Notes: generated by a model not told the origin, from the sequence alone. Counted from the first letter of the stretch, positions 1 to 9,071 are shown. The stretch is 64,000 nt of DNA from Thermomicrobiales bacterium (GCA_041390825.1 JAWKPF010000010.1:110782-174781), one strand, 5' to 3'. Translations and numbers: made by a program.

Positions 1-102
1 GCCGCCACCATCGGCGTGGCCGGGTTCCTGATCGTGCTGACAATTTCGTTGATCTTCCTCTATGTCCAACGACGGCAGGAGCTGGAAGGAGGCCGCGTAT
101 GA
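1..102 (+). CDS. Carbohydrate ABC transporter permease, C-terminal fragment
   Basis: The window opens inside a gene. The last 33 codons encode one hydrophobic helix (GFLIVLTISLIFLY) followed by a short basic and acidic tail, as in the C-terminus of MalF-type inner-membrane permeases. The stop codon overlaps the start of the next permease in an ATGA, the usual arrangement of MalF/MalG pairs. The family call rests on this helix and on the context; the body of the protein lies outside the window. Confidence 0.7.
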   Translation, partial: AATIGVAGFLIVLTISLIFLYVQRRQELEGGRV

Positions 103-998
103 GCGCCAACATCACCCCCCTGCCAACAGCGACGCACCGCGCGAAAGGTCCCACGCTTCGCGACCGGCTGAGCAAGCTTGGGTTCGCGCTGGTAGTGCTG
201 GTGATCTGTGGCATCACCTTCTTCCCGATCTACTGGATGTTGGTCACCACGGTGCAGTCGACCAAGATCACGCTCCGTTACCCACCGAAGCTCTGGCCGC
301 AGGAGTTCTCGCTCTCGGCTTTCCAGCAGGTTTTCGACAAGGAACCGGTGGCGCGCTGGATTCTGAACTCGATTTATCTCTCCACGGTCACCACGGTGAT
401 TTGCGTGCTGCTGGCAATCCTTGGCGGTTATGCCATCTCGGCGTTGCGTTGGCGGGGCCGGGGACTCTTCGCCATCTTCCTGCTGATGACGCAGATGCTT
501 CCCGAAGCGCTCATCATCGTGCCGATCTTCAAGATCTACACGGACTTTCCCTTGATCCACCAGGACATTCGCAACAGCTTGCCGGCGCTGGCGTTGATCG
601 ACGCAGCCTTCATTCTGCCGATCTGCGTCTGGGTTATGAAGAACATGTTCGACACCGTGCCCACCGAAGTGCGGGAAGCCTCCATGGTGGACGGGGCGGG
701 ACCAATGCGCACCCTTTTCCAGATCGTCATGCCGATCGCGCTGCCGGGTGTGGTGGCCGTGGGCGTGGTGGCCTTCTTCTACGCCTGGAACGAATATCTC
801 TTCGCGCAGACGATGATCCAGAGCAAGGAGTTGCGACCGGCTTCGGTTGGCCTGGCCAACATGATCACCATGCTGGATACCCCGGTGCAGCTTCTGCTGG
901 CAGCAGGCACGCTCTTCTCGATCGCACCGGTGATCTTCTACCTGGCGATGCAGCGCTATATCGTGGCGGGCATCTCGGCCGGAGCGGTGAAGGGTTAA
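99..998 (+). CDS. Carbohydrate ABC transporter permease, MalG type
   Basis: Inner-membrane permease of a binding-protein-dependent sugar importer, 299 residues, the normal length for MalG homologues. About six hydrophobic segments are visible, the first at residues 28-50. The cytoplasmic EAA loop that docks on the ATPase is at about 193-217 (EASMVDGAG, then a proline near the end of the loop). Translation is coupled to the upstream permease by an ATGA overlap. No ATP-binding subunit or binding protein for this transporter is in view; they probably lie upstream or are shared. The substrate cannot be read from the sequence. Confidence 0.9.
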   Translation: MSANITPLPTATHRAKGPTLRDRLSKLGFALVVLVICGITFFPIYWMLVTTVQSTKITLRYPPKLWPQEFSLSAFQQVFDKEPVARWILNSIYLSTVTTVICVLLAILGGYAISALRWRGRGLFAIFLLMTQMLPEALIIVPIFKIYTDFPLIHQDIRNSLPALALIDAAFILPICVWVMKNMFDTVPTEVREASMVDGAGPMRTLFQIVMPIALPGVVAVGVVAFFYAWNEYLFAQTMIQSKELRPASVGLANMITMLDTPVQLLLAAGTLFSIAPVIFYLAMQRYIVAGISAGAVKG

Positions 999-1007
999 CG
1001 ACAGGGC

Positions 1008-1110
1008 GGAAATGGGAAATAGGAGATAGGAAATGGGAGTTCGAATGAGCTAAGGGAACTGGTTCAGAACAACATACAAACAAATTCCTATGTCCCATTT
1101 CCTATTTCCG
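1008..1110. repeat. Heptamer-based inverted repeat between two genes (copy 1)
   Basis: The spacer after the permease carries a purine-rich arm at 1008-1039, built from GGAAAT and GGGAAAT units, and a complementary pyrimidine-rich arm at 1084-1110. About 44 bases separate them, and the second arm ends just before the ribosome-binding site of the next gene. The same arrangement recurs at 3317-3393 and 13475-13578. A transcript could fold the arms into a long imperfect hairpin. Confidence 0.8.
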
Positions 1111-1126
1111 CATTCAGAGGAGACCA

Positions 1127-2161
1127 ATGACCAAGAAAATCGTGCTGGCGTATGCGAATCCGGACGAGATCGGGCCGGAGCTGGAGATTCTCGGCAAAGG
1201 GGATTTCGAGGTGATTGCCACCAAGGGTGGGCTGGTCACCGGCAAGCAACTAACCGATCCGGACATTTGGCCGAAGGTGCAGGACGCCTCGGCGTTGCTG
1301 ACCGGGTTGCACATCGTCTCCGCCGAGATGATGGATCAGATGCCGAACCTGGAGCTGATCACCCGCGTCGGCACCGGGTACGACGCGATCGACTACGAAG
1401 CCGCCGCCGAGCGCGGTATCTGGGTCACCAATGTGCCCGATTACTCGATCGACGAGGTGTCGACCCATGCCATCGCGCTTTCGTTGGCGTTGGTGCGGCA
1501 TCTCTTCGAGCACCGGCAGACCGGGCAGGAGGGAACCTGGCGCTATATGGGGCACACCCCCATCAAACGGCTGGCGAACCTGACCTTCGGGGTGATCGGG
1601 TTGGGGCGCATCGGCAAAGCGTCGGCGCGCAAAGCGTCTGGCCTGGGTATGTCGGTCATTGCCTACGATCCCTACATCCCCCAGGGCGATTTCGATTCGG
1701 TCGGGGCGGTTTCGGTCGATTTCGACACCCTGATGGCGACCGCGGACATCATCTCGCTGCATGTGCTCTTGAATGCGGAAACGCGCGGCATGATCGATGC
1801 GCGCGCGCTGTCGCTCATGAAACCGACCGCGTTCCTGGTGAACACCGCACGAGGCCCGGTGGTCGACGTGCCAGCCCTGGTGGCAGCCGTGCAGTCCGGG
1901 CAGTTGGCCGGCGCAGGCATCGATGTTCTGCCGGTCGAGCCGTGCCCGGTCGACGATCCCGTGCTGCACGAACCACGCATCATCGTGACTCCGCATCTGG
2001 CGGCATCGTCGGTGGAAGCCGTGCATGACGTGCGGGTGCGCGGTGCGGAGGAAGCGTTCCGGGTGCTCACCGGACATGCGCCGAAGTATCCGGTCAATGC
2101 CCCGCCGGCTCCGCGGAACGAGGCCCAGCCTCGGGTATTGGCGAACGCTCCAGTTGCGTAG
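1127..2161 (+). CDS. D-isomer-specific 2-hydroxyacid dehydrogenase
   Basis: NAD-dependent oxidoreductase of the SerA/LdhA superfamily, 344 residues. The Rossmann motif GLGRIG is at 158-163. The catalytic triad is complete: Arg242 in NTARG, Glu271 in PVEP and His290 in TPHLA. These enzymes interconvert D-2-hydroxy acids and 2-oxo acids; glyoxylate, hydroxypyruvate or sugar-derived acids are all possible substrates. Its place behind sugar permeases and ahead of a flavin oxidoreductase suggests a catabolic step on an imported compound. A GAGGAG ribosome-binding site sits just before the ATG. A second, more distant homologue is at 20604. Confidence 0.9.
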   Translation: MTKKIVLAYANPDEIGPELEILGKGDFEVIATKGGLVTGKQLTDPDIWPKVQDASALLTGLHIVSAEMMDQMPNLELITRVGTGYDAIDYEAAAERGIWVTNVPDYSIDEVSTHAIALSLALVRHLFEHRQTGQEGTWRYMGHTPIKRLANLTFGVIGLGRIGKASARKASGLGMSVIAYDPYIPQGDFDSVGAVSVDFDTLMATADIISLHVLLNAETRGMIDARALSLMKPTAFLVNTARGPVVDVPALVAAVQSGQLAGAGIDVLPVEPCPVDDPVLHEPRIIVTPHLAASSVEAVHDVRVRGAEEAFRVLTGHAPKYPVNAPPAPRNEAQPRVLANAPVA

Positions 2162-2434
2162 GTGCAGCCCTCGTGGCTGCCAGTCTCGACAAGACGCCGC
2201 CGTTGTGAGACCGAGACGGACCGCACCAAACCCGTAGTTGCAGCCCTCCGTGGCTGCCGAAAAGGCAATGAACGATGTTCGTCTCAGGAGCTTCGATCGA
2301 GGCAAGGAAAGCAGCCACGGAAGGCTGCGGCTACGGACGCGAACGAGATTGAATCGGAGCAGGCGCCCGAGGTGGCTGAGCAGCCACAGAGGGATGCGGC
2401 AACGGAAACAGAAACGGAAGAGAGCGGGAGAGCG
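2162..2434. repeat. Spacer with GCAGCC...GGCTGC repeats
   Basis: This 273-base spacer carries no gene of its own, although the reading frame of the following gene runs through it. It holds TGCAGCCCTCGTGGCTGCC at 2163-2181, a near copy at 2239-2258 and an inverted copy at 2311-2328. Each copy is itself nearly palindromic, and the inverted copy could pair with the earlier ones. The peptide read through it is arginine-rich and of low quality, which supports a start at 2435. Confidence 0.65.
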
Positions 2435-3331
2435 ATGGAATTCGGGGTCATGGTTTCGCCGGTGCCCAGATCGGGCACCATGCAGCAGATGGTCGAGGCG
2501 AACGAGGTCATCTTGCAAGCCGCCAACCGAAACGGGTGGGGCTTGTGGTTCGTCGATCACCTGCAAGCGGGCGAGATGCCGTACCTGGAAGGTTGGACGC
2601 AGATGGTCCATACCTCGGCCCGCTTTCCCGACCTGACGGTGGGGTCGATCGTGCTCTGCCAGAGTTACCGGAATCCCGGGCAATTGGCGAACATGGCCGC
2701 GACATTGCAATTCCTCTCTCGCGGCAAATTGGTCTTCGGAATCGGCGCCGGCTGGAAAGAGGACGAGTATCTGGCGTACGACTACGCCTTTCCCGAACCG
2801 AAAGTGCGGCTCGACCAGCTCGAAGAAGCGTTGCAGGTCATCAAGGCGCTCTGGACCGGAGAGCGCGTGACGGTCACGGGCAAGCACTACCGGGTCACCG
2901 ACGCTATCGCGCTGCCGGCGCCCGATCCGCTTCCGCCCATCATGATCGGGGGCAACGGCAACCGCACGGTGGGCATCGCGGCACGCGAGGCCGATTGGTG
3001 GAATGCCGATCTGGCCACCCCTGAACTCTTCAAGGAAAAGGTGGCGTTGCTGCGGGACAAATCGGTGGCCGCGGGACGTGCCGCCGATGCTGTGCGGCCG
3101 ACCGCGTTCAACATGCTCAGCCTTTCGGCCGATCCGGACAAGGTCATGCGCACGCCGCCGCGCGAGGGGATCCACATGATTGCCGGGACACCGGACGAAG
3201 TACGCGACCAACTGCGCGAATACGAAGCCGCCGGCGTCGACTACATGCAGATCAACTTCATGGACTTCCCGGACACGGAAGCGGTGGGGTTGTTCGAGGA
3301 CGTGGCGGCCGAGTTCGGAAATAGGAAATAG
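2435..3331 (+). CDS. LLM-class flavin-dependent oxidoreductase
   Basis: Luciferase-like (beta/alpha)8-barrel oxidoreductase, 298 residues, using FMN or F420. Family signatures include the N-terminal strand MEFGVMVSP, the active-site strand WFVDH at 38-42, and GIGAGW at 102-107 followed by EDEY. The start is set at 2435, where a GGGAG lies just upstream; the frame is open further upstream but only through repeat DNA. The last codons (GNRK and the stop) fall inside a GGAAATA repeat, so the repeat supplies the C-terminus. It follows a hydroxyacid dehydrogenase, as does its relative at 21941. Substrate unknown. Confidence 0.88.
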   Translation: MEFGVMVSPVPRSGTMQQMVEANEVILQAANRNGWGLWFVDHLQAGEMPYLEGWTQMVHTSARFPDLTVGSIVLCQSYRNPGQLANMAATLQFLSRGKLVFGIGAGWKEDEYLAYDYAFPEPKVRLDQLEEALQVIKALWTGERVTVTGKHYRVTDAIALPAPDPLPPIMIGGNGNRTVGIAAREADWWNADLATPELFKEKVALLRDKSVAAGRAADAVRPTAFNMLSLSADPDKVMRTPPREGIHMIAGTPDEVRDQLREYEAAGVDYMQINFMDFPDTEAVGLFEDVAAEFGNRK

Positions 3332-3393
3332 GAAATGGGAAATAGCCGGAGGCAAAGGAAGAACGATTTCCTATCTCCTATTTCCTATTTCCA
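3317..3393. repeat. Heptamer-based inverted repeat between two genes (copy 2)
   Basis: Purine-rich arm at 3317-3345 (GGAAATA and GGGAAAT units) and complementary arm at 3366-3393, with about 20 bases between them. The first arm contains the stop codon of the LLM oxidoreductase; the second ends shortly before the ribosome-binding site of the peptidase gene. Same design as 1008-1110 and 13475-13578. Confidence 0.8.
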
Positions 3394-3408
3394 CGCTCGA
3401 AGGAACGT

Positions 3409-4554
3409 ATGAACCACGAACTTCTGAAAACCTGCGAGGAACTACGGCGGATCGGGGCCGATGGCGCGGTGCTGGGTTCGATCGAGAACGTCACGTATGT
3501 GACGAACGTGGAGCAGCCGGTGCCGGTTGGGGCGTTGGCGGCGACCACGGTGGCGCCCTGGCTGGCGGTGATCTCCGCACGGGACGAGCGCGGCATCGTG
3601 ATCGCGCCGGATGGCGTGGCTGCCAATCTGCGCGAAAACGCGCCCGGCTTCGAGGTGATCGGGTTTCCGACCTTCGATAGCTTCGTGGCGACCGATCCAC
3701 GCGGGGTCTACTCCGCCAGCTTGACCAGTGCGCTGGCCCAGCTCGGGCTCGATTCGGCCAAAGCGACCGTGGCGGTCGAATCGGAAGCGGCGCCATTGCT
3801 CGCGGGGCCGCTGATTGCTGGCAAACAGGTCGAGGCGGCCGAACCGTTACGACGGGCGCGATGGATCAAGACCGAGCGAGAGATCGGCTTGTTGCGCGGC
3901 GCGTCGAAGCTGGCCGATATCGGGCACACGACCCTCGACCGGCTTTGTGACGAAGCCGGGCGAAACGAAATCGCCATGTGGTGCGAGATTAGCAACCAGA
4001 TCTTCATGGAAGCGGGTCGGGACATTCCCCTGTCGGGCGAATTGGTGACCGGGCCGCGTTCCACCGAAGTGCGCTACCCCAATGGGCCGCGCAACCGGGT
4101 GACCGCGGTGGGCGATGCTGCGTTGATGGATCTGAGCGGCCGCTTCCAGGGCTACTGGTTCGACTGCACCAATACCCACATCGTGGCCGGACGGCCGACC
4201 TCGGAAGAGAAACGCTATGCCACGGCCTCACAGGACGCTTGCGAAGCCGCCATGGCCGCGCTCAAGCCAGGCGCCAAAGCGAGCGACGCCGCCAATGCCG
4301 CGGAAGCCGCCTTTGCCAGGCACGGGTTACCGATGGCGCACTACGCCGGCCACCAGATCGGGGTGTCGGTCAACGAGCTGCCCCGGCTGGTGCCCTACGA
4401 TCATTCCGTAATCGAGCCGGGCATGGTCTTTTCCGTCGAGCCCGGAGCCTATCAAGGGAAGAACGGCACATTCGGCGCGCGTTCGGAAAAGATGGTGCTG
4501 GTCACCGCAAGCGGTCCTGAAGTTCTTTCGACCTTCGCATGGGGGATTTCGTAG
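3409..4554 (+). CDS. M24-family metallopeptidase (Xaa-Pro peptidase/creatinase fold)
   Basis: Cytoplasmic pita-bread hydrolase of 381 residues: an N-terminal creatinase-like domain (about 1-150) and a C-terminal M24 domain. All five metal ligands of the family are present: Asp241 (DLSG), Asp252 (WFDCT), His315 (GHQIG), Glu344 (VEPG) and Glu360 (RSEKM). An active two-metal aminopeptidase such as an Xaa-Pro dipeptidase is therefore likely, but creatinase-type hydrolysis of a small amide cannot be excluded. The stop codon directly abuts the ATG of the E1 alpha gene, so the two are probably co-translated. Confidence 0.88.
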   Translation: MNHELLKTCEELRRIGADGAVLGSIENVTYVTNVEQPVPVGALAATTVAPWLAVISARDERGIVIAPDGVAANLRENAPGFEVIGFPTFDSFVATDPRGVYSASLTSALAQLGLDSAKATVAVESEAAPLLAGPLIAGKQVEAAEPLRRARWIKTEREIGLLRGASKLADIGHTTLDRLCDEAGRNEIAMWCEISNQIFMEAGRDIPLSGELVTGPRSTEVRYPNGPRNRVTAVGDAALMDLSGRFQGYWFDCTNTHIVAGRPTSEEKRYATASQDACEAAMAALKPGAKASDAANAAEAAFARHGLPMAHYAGHQIGVSVNELPRLVPYDHSVIEPGMVFSVEPGAYQGKNGTFGARSEKMVLVTASGPEVLSTFAWGIS

Positions 4555-5550
4555 ATGTCGGTATCGACTGGAGGCACGCTCGAATTGACGACCGAGCAAG
4601 CGCTCTGGCTCTTGCGCGAGATGCTGCGCATTCGCCGGGTGGAAGAAGCGCTGGCGCGGTCGTACGCCCAGGGGCTGATTCCCGGGGCGTGTCACACCTA
4701 TGTCGGGCAGGAAGCGATCGCGGTCGGCGTCTGCGCGCATTTGCGTGCCGATGACGTGGTGTTCAGCACGCATCGCGGTCATGGGCATGCGCTGGCCAAA
4801 GGCGCGCCGGCCAGGGAGGTCATGGCCGAGCTCTTCGGCAAGGCGACCGGCGTTTCCAAAGGCCGGGGCGGGAGCATGCACCTTTTCGTGCCTGAGGTTG
4901 GGCTGATGGGCACGACGGGCATCGTCGGGCCGAACATTCTGCAAGCCACCGGCGCGGGGTACAGCTTCCAGCTCATGAAAACCGATCAGGTGAGCGTCGC
5001 GTTCTTCGGCGACGGCGCGATGAACAACGGCGCCTTCCATGAAGGGGTCAATCTGGCCGCCATTTGGGGATTGCCGGTGGTCTACGTTTGCGAGAACAAC
5101 CAGTTCGCGACGGAAGTGCCGTTCGACTACGCCACGCGCAATACCGATGTGGCCGAGCGGGCGCGCTCCTACGGCATCCCGGGTGTGACCGTCGATGGCA
5201 ACGACGTGCTCGCGGTCACGGAAGCAGCCGCGGCTGCCATCGACCGAGCCCGGCGCGGCGGCGGGCCATCCTTGATCGAAGGGAAGACGTATCGCACCCG
5301 ACCGCACGCCGAGGGAATGCGTGACGGCGGGTACCGGACCATGGAGGAGATCGAGGCCTGGAAGCAACGCGACCCGATCGCCTTGCTGGAGGCGCGGTTG
5401 CTCGATCGCGGAATCGCCACCCAGGCGCAGATCGACGAGGTGCGGCAGGAGATCGAGGACGTGGTGGCGGAGGGGCTGGAATTCGCCAGGAACAGTCCCT
5501 ATCCGGAGCCGGACACCGCCGCGCTCCACATCTATGGGACGAGTTCCTGA
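4555..5550 (+). CDS. 2-oxoacid dehydrogenase E1 component, alpha subunit
   Basis: Thiamine diphosphate-dependent E1 alpha of a pyruvate, acetoin or branched-chain 2-oxoacid dehydrogenase complex, 331 residues, usual for the two-subunit E1. The ThDP motif starts with GDGAMNNG at 152-159 and ends with ENN at 180-182. A conserved histidine cluster (HRGHGH) is at 73-78. It starts immediately after the stop of the M24 gene and is followed by E1 beta and E2, so the complex is encoded in subunit order. E3 (lipoamide dehydrogenase) is not in the window. Acetoin dehydrogenase is as plausible as pyruvate dehydrogenase. Confidence 0.92.
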   Translation: MSVSTGGTLELTTEQALWLLREMLRIRRVEEALARSYAQGLIPGACHTYVGQEAIAVGVCAHLRADDVVFSTHRGHGHALAKGAPAREVMAELFGKATGVSKGRGGSMHLFVPEVGLMGTTGIVGPNILQATGAGYSFQLMKTDQVSVAFFGDGAMNNGAFHEGVNLAAIWGLPVVYVCENNQFATEVPFDYATRNTDVAERARSYGIPGVTVDGNDVLAVTEAAAAAIDRARRGGGPSLIEGKTYRTRPHAEGMRDGGYRTMEEIEAWKQRDPIALLEARLLDRGIATQAQIDEVRQEIEDVVAEGLEFARNSPYPEPDTAALHIYGTSS

Positions 5551-5576
5551 GTCCGGAGTCCGGAGTCCGGAGTCCG
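5549..5576. repeat. Tandem heptamer GAGTCCG x4
   Basis: Four perfect head-to-tail copies of GAGTCCG begin at the last bases of the E1 alpha stop codon. They lie in the 73-base spacer before E1 beta. The unit length matches the other heptamer arrays at 31630 and 52543, but the unit sequence differs. Confidence 0.85.
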
Positions 5577-5623
5577 TTGGGAAGAGATGAGGAGTGGGGG
5601 GATGACGACATGATGAGGACGCA

Positions 5624-6646
5624 ATGGTTGCGATCGTGACTTCGAATGGAACATCGACCGAGATGCGCGAGCTGACCTTTACCACCGCGGCGCGCGAGGC
5701 GCTCGATGAGGAGATGGAGCGGAATCCGCGCATCTTCGTGGTGGGCGAAGGGATCGGCGAGCGCGGCGGCAATTTCAACACCACACTCGGACTCTACGAG
5801 AAGTACGGACCGGAGCGGTTGCGCGACACGCCGATCGTGGAGCGCGGCTTCATCGGTATGTGCACCGGAGCGGCCATGACCGGCACGCGGCCGGTGGTCG
5901 ATTTCATGTTTCTCGACTTCGCGCTCGATGCCTTTGGCGAGATGGTGAACCAGATCGCCAAGATCCAATACATGTCGTCCGGGCGGCTGGAAATGCCGAT
6001 CGTGCTGCGCGGGTGCATCGGCATCGGCGGGGCGTCGGCAACGCACCACTCAGGCAACTACTACCCGATTTTCGCGCATCTTCCCGGTTTCCGGGTGGTG
6101 ATTCCGACCACCCCGCGCGACGCCAAGGGGTTGCTCAAGACTGCTCTGCGCGGACCGGACCCGGTGCTCTTCCTGGAGCACAAGCTCTTGCTGAATGTGA
6201 AGGGTGAGGTGCCCCCGGTCGAAGCGGACGAGCTGATCCCGTTCGGCACAGCGGCGATCCGGCGCGAGGGCGCCGATGCAACCGTGGTCGCCATTGGCGC
6301 GATGGTCGACAAGTCGGTCCAGGCGGCCGAGATCCTGTCCGGTGAAGGGGTGGAGATCGAGGTGATCGACCTGCGCTCGATCGCGCCGCTGGACGAGGAG
6401 ACCATTCTCGCCTCGGTCGCGAAAACAGGTCGGTTGTTGATCGTCGACGAAGACTTCCAACCGTGCGGCATGGGCGCGGAGATTTCCGCGGTGGTGATGG
6501 AAAAGGCGTTCGACGAGCTCGACGCGCCGGTCCAGCGCCTGAACGGCATCTTCACGCCGGTGCCCTATTCGCCAGTGCTGGAGAACGCCGTGACGTTGTC
6601 GCGCGAGCAGATCCTGCAGGCGATGCGGGACTTGCTGGCGGAATAG
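5624..6646 (+). CDS. 2-oxoacid dehydrogenase E1 component, beta subunit
   Basis: Partner of the E1 alpha upstream, 340 residues, the standard length. The N-terminal block (FTTAAREALDEEM, then FVVGEGIGERGG) and the C-terminal transketolase domain (EVIDLRSIAPLDEETI, then FTPVPYSP) are typical. Together the subunits decarboxylate a 2-oxo acid and reductively acylate the E2 lipoyl group. The ATG at 5624 is used; an alternative ATG at 5663 would remove 13 residues that are weakly conserved in the family. Confidence 0.92.
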   Translation: MVAIVTSNGTSTEMRELTFTTAAREALDEEMERNPRIFVVGEGIGERGGNFNTTLGLYEKYGPERLRDTPIVERGFIGMCTGAAMTGTRPVVDFMFLDFALDAFGEMVNQIAKIQYMSSGRLEMPIVLRGCIGIGGASATHHSGNYYPIFAHLPGFRVVIPTTPRDAKGLLKTALRGPDPVLFLEHKLLLNVKGEVPPVEADELIPFGTAAIRREGADATVVAIGAMVDKSVQAAEILSGEGVEIEVIDLRSIAPLDEETILASVAKTGRLLIVDEDFQPCGMGAEISAVVMEKAFDELDAPVQRLNGIFTPVPYSPVLENAVTLSREQILQAMRDLLAE

Positions 6647-6958
6647 TCGACGCGAAAGCCGCCGCCGATCGTAGCGCAGGGACCTGTGCCCTGCGATCGC
6701 GCGAAGCGCGATAACCGTCATTGCGATACGCGGTGATTCCGGTTCGAAGCCGGGCCGTCGGGCAACATTTACATCCGATCGTAGCGCAGGGACCTGTGCC
6801 CTGCGATCGCGCGAAGCGCGATGACCGAGGTGGCCAAGCGCCTTGTGTCCGATTCGAAGTCGGGCCGTCGGGCGACAGTATCGGCCTTCGGCCGATCGCA
6901 GGGCACGGGTCTCTGCGCTACGACGAACATCGAACAAGGAAACCGCAAGGAGTCAACG
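6647..6958. repeat. Spacer with duplicated GTAGCGCAGGGACC repeat and inverted end
   Basis: A unit of about 110 bases is duplicated: the block beginning GATCGTAGCGCAGGGACC and ending GCGAAGCGCGAT is at 6667-6712 and again at 6777-6822. A shared TTCGAAG(C/T)CGGGCCGTCGGGC follows each. At 6889-6922 the same core appears inverted, so 6777-6922 looks like an element with terminal inverted repeats. The frame of the E2 gene is open through it, but the peptide there is repeat-derived. Related copies lie at 20418 and 21789. Confidence 0.75.
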
Positions 6959-8329
6959 GTGCCAAGTGAAATCGTGATGCCGCGTCTCGGCTGGACCATG
7001 GAAACCGGCACCGTGGTCGAGTGGCTGAAAGCGAGCGGCGATCTGGTGGAAGCCGGGGAGCATATCTTCGCGGTCGAAAGCGACAAGGCGATCACCGAGG
7101 TCGAATCGCTCGATTCCGGCGTGCTCTATATTCCGGACGGAACGCCGATCGGAGTGGAAGCGCCAGTGGGCGCGACACTGGCGTTCATTCTCGCCCCCGG
7201 CGAAGCGCCGCCTGCCTATGCGTTTGGCAGCGAATCTCCTGAGCCGCAGGATCTTGGCTCGCCGATCGACGATGACATTCCGACGAATACCGGGCCAGTG
7301 AACGCCAATGGCAATCATGCCGGGAGCATGCCGGTGAGTCCGCGCGCGCGCCGGGTGGCAGTGGAGCTGGGCGTCGATCTCGCGGCCGTTACCGGCACCG
7401 GACGGAGCGGCCGGATTCGCGAGCAAGATGTGCGCGCGGCGGCTGCGGCGATGCCTGCTTCAGCGCCGGAACCGCGCGCCACGCCGAGCGTGCGCAAACT
7501 GGCAGAAGAGATCGGGGTCGATCTGCGCAGTGTGTCGAGCAGCCGCCCAAGCGGACGCATCACCCGCGCCGATGTGACCCGTGAGGCGACACCATACGCT
7601 GGAGTCACCGACGGGACATCGGCTCCGATCGGACCGATCCGCCGCGCGATCCGCGACCGCATGAGCGAAACCGCGCGCACGGTCGCGCCGGTCACCCTCA
7701 CGACCGAAGCCGACGCCACCGACCTGTGGGATTTCCGCGAGCGCCTGAAACGCGATCTCGTCGCAGGGTCCAGGACTCAGGACACAGGGCCAAGAGCGCC
7801 GTCCATCACCGATCTCATCGTCCGCATCTCCGCCCTAGTCCTCATCGATCGGCCGGAACTGAACGTGCGGCTCGATGGCGACACGCTCTATCAGTACGCG
7901 GGCGCGCATATCGGTATCGCGGTCGATACCGAGCGCGGATTGCTCGCCCCGGTGCTGCGCGATGCCGACCGCAAGTCGATCCACGACATTGCCGCGGAAT
8001 CCGCCGAGCTGATCGAACGGACGCGCAACGGTTCGATCGGCGGCGACCAGCTCACGGGAAGCACCTTCACGGTCAGCAATCTGGGCATGTTCGAGATCGA
8101 CGCCTTCACCCCGATCATCAATCTGCCAGAAGCGGCAATTCTTGGCGTCGGGCGGATCGTGCCGAAACCGGTAGTGATCGATGTCGATACGGGCGAAATC
8201 GCTGTTCGGCGCATGATGTACCTCAGCCTGACCTTCGATCACCGGGTGGTCGATGGCGCGCCGGCGGCGCGTTTCCTGCAGCGCATCAAGGGAATGGTGG
8301 AACACCCGTTGGTTGCGTTGACGCGATAG
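6959..8329 (+). CDS. Dihydrolipoamide acyltransferase (E2) with two peripheral-subunit-binding domains
   Basis: E2 core of the 2-oxoacid dehydrogenase complex, 456 residues. A lipoyl domain (about 1-82) carries the lipoylated Lys43 in ESDKA. Two consecutive E3/E1-binding domains follow at about 126-161 and 174-210; most E2 proteins have one. The catalytic domain runs from about 222 to the end, with His428 and Asp432 in DHRVVDG. A GTG at 6959 preceded by AAGGAG at six bases is preferred over upstream in-frame starts that lie in repeat DNA. A heptamer-like CAGGACT/CAGGACA stretch (7769-7790) encodes residues 270-278 inside the catalytic domain, in frame. Confidence 0.92.
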   Translation: MPSEIVMPRLGWTMETGTVVEWLKASGDLVEAGEHIFAVESDKAITEVESLDSGVLYIPDGTPIGVEAPVGATLAFILAPGEAPPAYAFGSESPEPQDLGSPIDDDIPTNTGPVNANGNHAGSMPVSPRARRVAVELGVDLAAVTGTGRSGRIREQDVRAAAAAMPASAPEPRATPSVRKLAEEIGVDLRSVSSSRPSGRITRADVTREATPYAGVTDGTSAPIGPIRRAIRDRMSETARTVAPVTLTTEADATDLWDFRERLKRDLVAGSRTQDTGPRAPSITDLIVRISALVLIDRPELNVRLDGDTLYQYAGAHIGIAVDTERGLLAPVLRDADRKSIHDIAAESAELIERTRNGSIGGDQLTGSTFTVSNLGMFEIDAFTPIINLPEAAILGVGRIVPKPVVIDVDTGEIAVRRMMYLSLTFDHRVVDGAPAARFLQRIKGMVEHPLVALTR

Positions 8330-8432
8330 GCGAGCGAGGCGTCATTGGGACGGGGTGGAGCACGCGGGGATCGCAGTCGATACTTGCGCGGACGATCCGG
8401 GCATGCGTGCCGCGACGAAGGAGCAACCAACC

Positions 8433-9044
8433 ATGAGCGATCCGTCTGTGGCGCGACCCACCCCCGACCAGGCGCTGGCCGAACTGCTCGCCGGCAACGA
8501 GCGGTACGTGCAGGGCGGTTGGGATTTGACCGACTTCACCGCCAGCCGCGCCGCCACCGTCGACGATCACGAACCGATCGCGGCGATTCTCGGCTGCGCC
8601 GATGCCCGGGTGGCCGCCGAGTTGATTTTTCTGCGCGGACCGGGCGATCTCTTCATGGTGCGGGTGGCCGGGAACTTCCTCAGCGAATACGGCCTGGCGA
8701 GCCTGGAATATGCGGTACGTTTCCTGCAGGTGCCGTTGTTGATCGTGTTGGGGCATACCCAATGCGGGGCGCTCTCCACCGCGGTCAAGATCGTGCAGGA
8801 GCGGTCCCATCTGCCGGGACGGTTGCCATATCTGATCGATGCCGTCGAACCGGCGGTGCATATTGCCAAGGAAAAACAACCCAAAGATCTGCTGCGCGCC
8901 GCAATCGAAGAGAATGTCCGCCGGCAGGTGCAGCGTTTGACCACGATCTCGCCAGTCATCAACGAAGCCGAGGCCGATGGAACGACGCGCGTGGTCGGAG
9001 CGGTCTATGAGCTCGAAACCGGGCGCGTGGTGCTCGTGGATTGA
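8433..9044 (+). CDS. Beta-class carbonic anhydrase
   Basis: Zinc enzyme interconverting CO2 and bicarbonate, 203 residues, normal for the class. Zinc ligands and dyad are visible: Cys55, Asp57 and Arg59 in CADAR, then His108 and Cys111 in HTQCG. The ATG at 8433 with GAAGGAG nine bases upstream is preferred to an in-frame ATG at 8355. It lies about 100 bases downstream of E2 and may supply bicarbonate or handle CO2 released by the complex; that link is inference. Confidence 0.92.
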   Translation: MSDPSVARPTPDQALAELLAGNERYVQGGWDLTDFTASRAATVDDHEPIAAILGCADARVAAELIFLRGPGDLFMVRVAGNFLSEYGLASLEYAVRFLQVPLLIVLGHTQCGALSTAVKIVQERSHLPGRLPYLIDAVEPAVHIAKEKQPKDLLRAAIEENVRRQVQRLTTISPVINEAEADGTTRVVGAVYELETGRVVLVD

Positions 9045-9071
9045 CCGCCCCAGAACGAGAGAAGACTGACG

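Noticed and set aside
1250..3355. A 701-codon open frame on the minus strand over the hydroxyacid dehydrogenase and LLM genes
   Set aside because: High-GC shadow of two well-supported genes on the other strand; the peptide is rich in Arg, His and Gly and has no family features.
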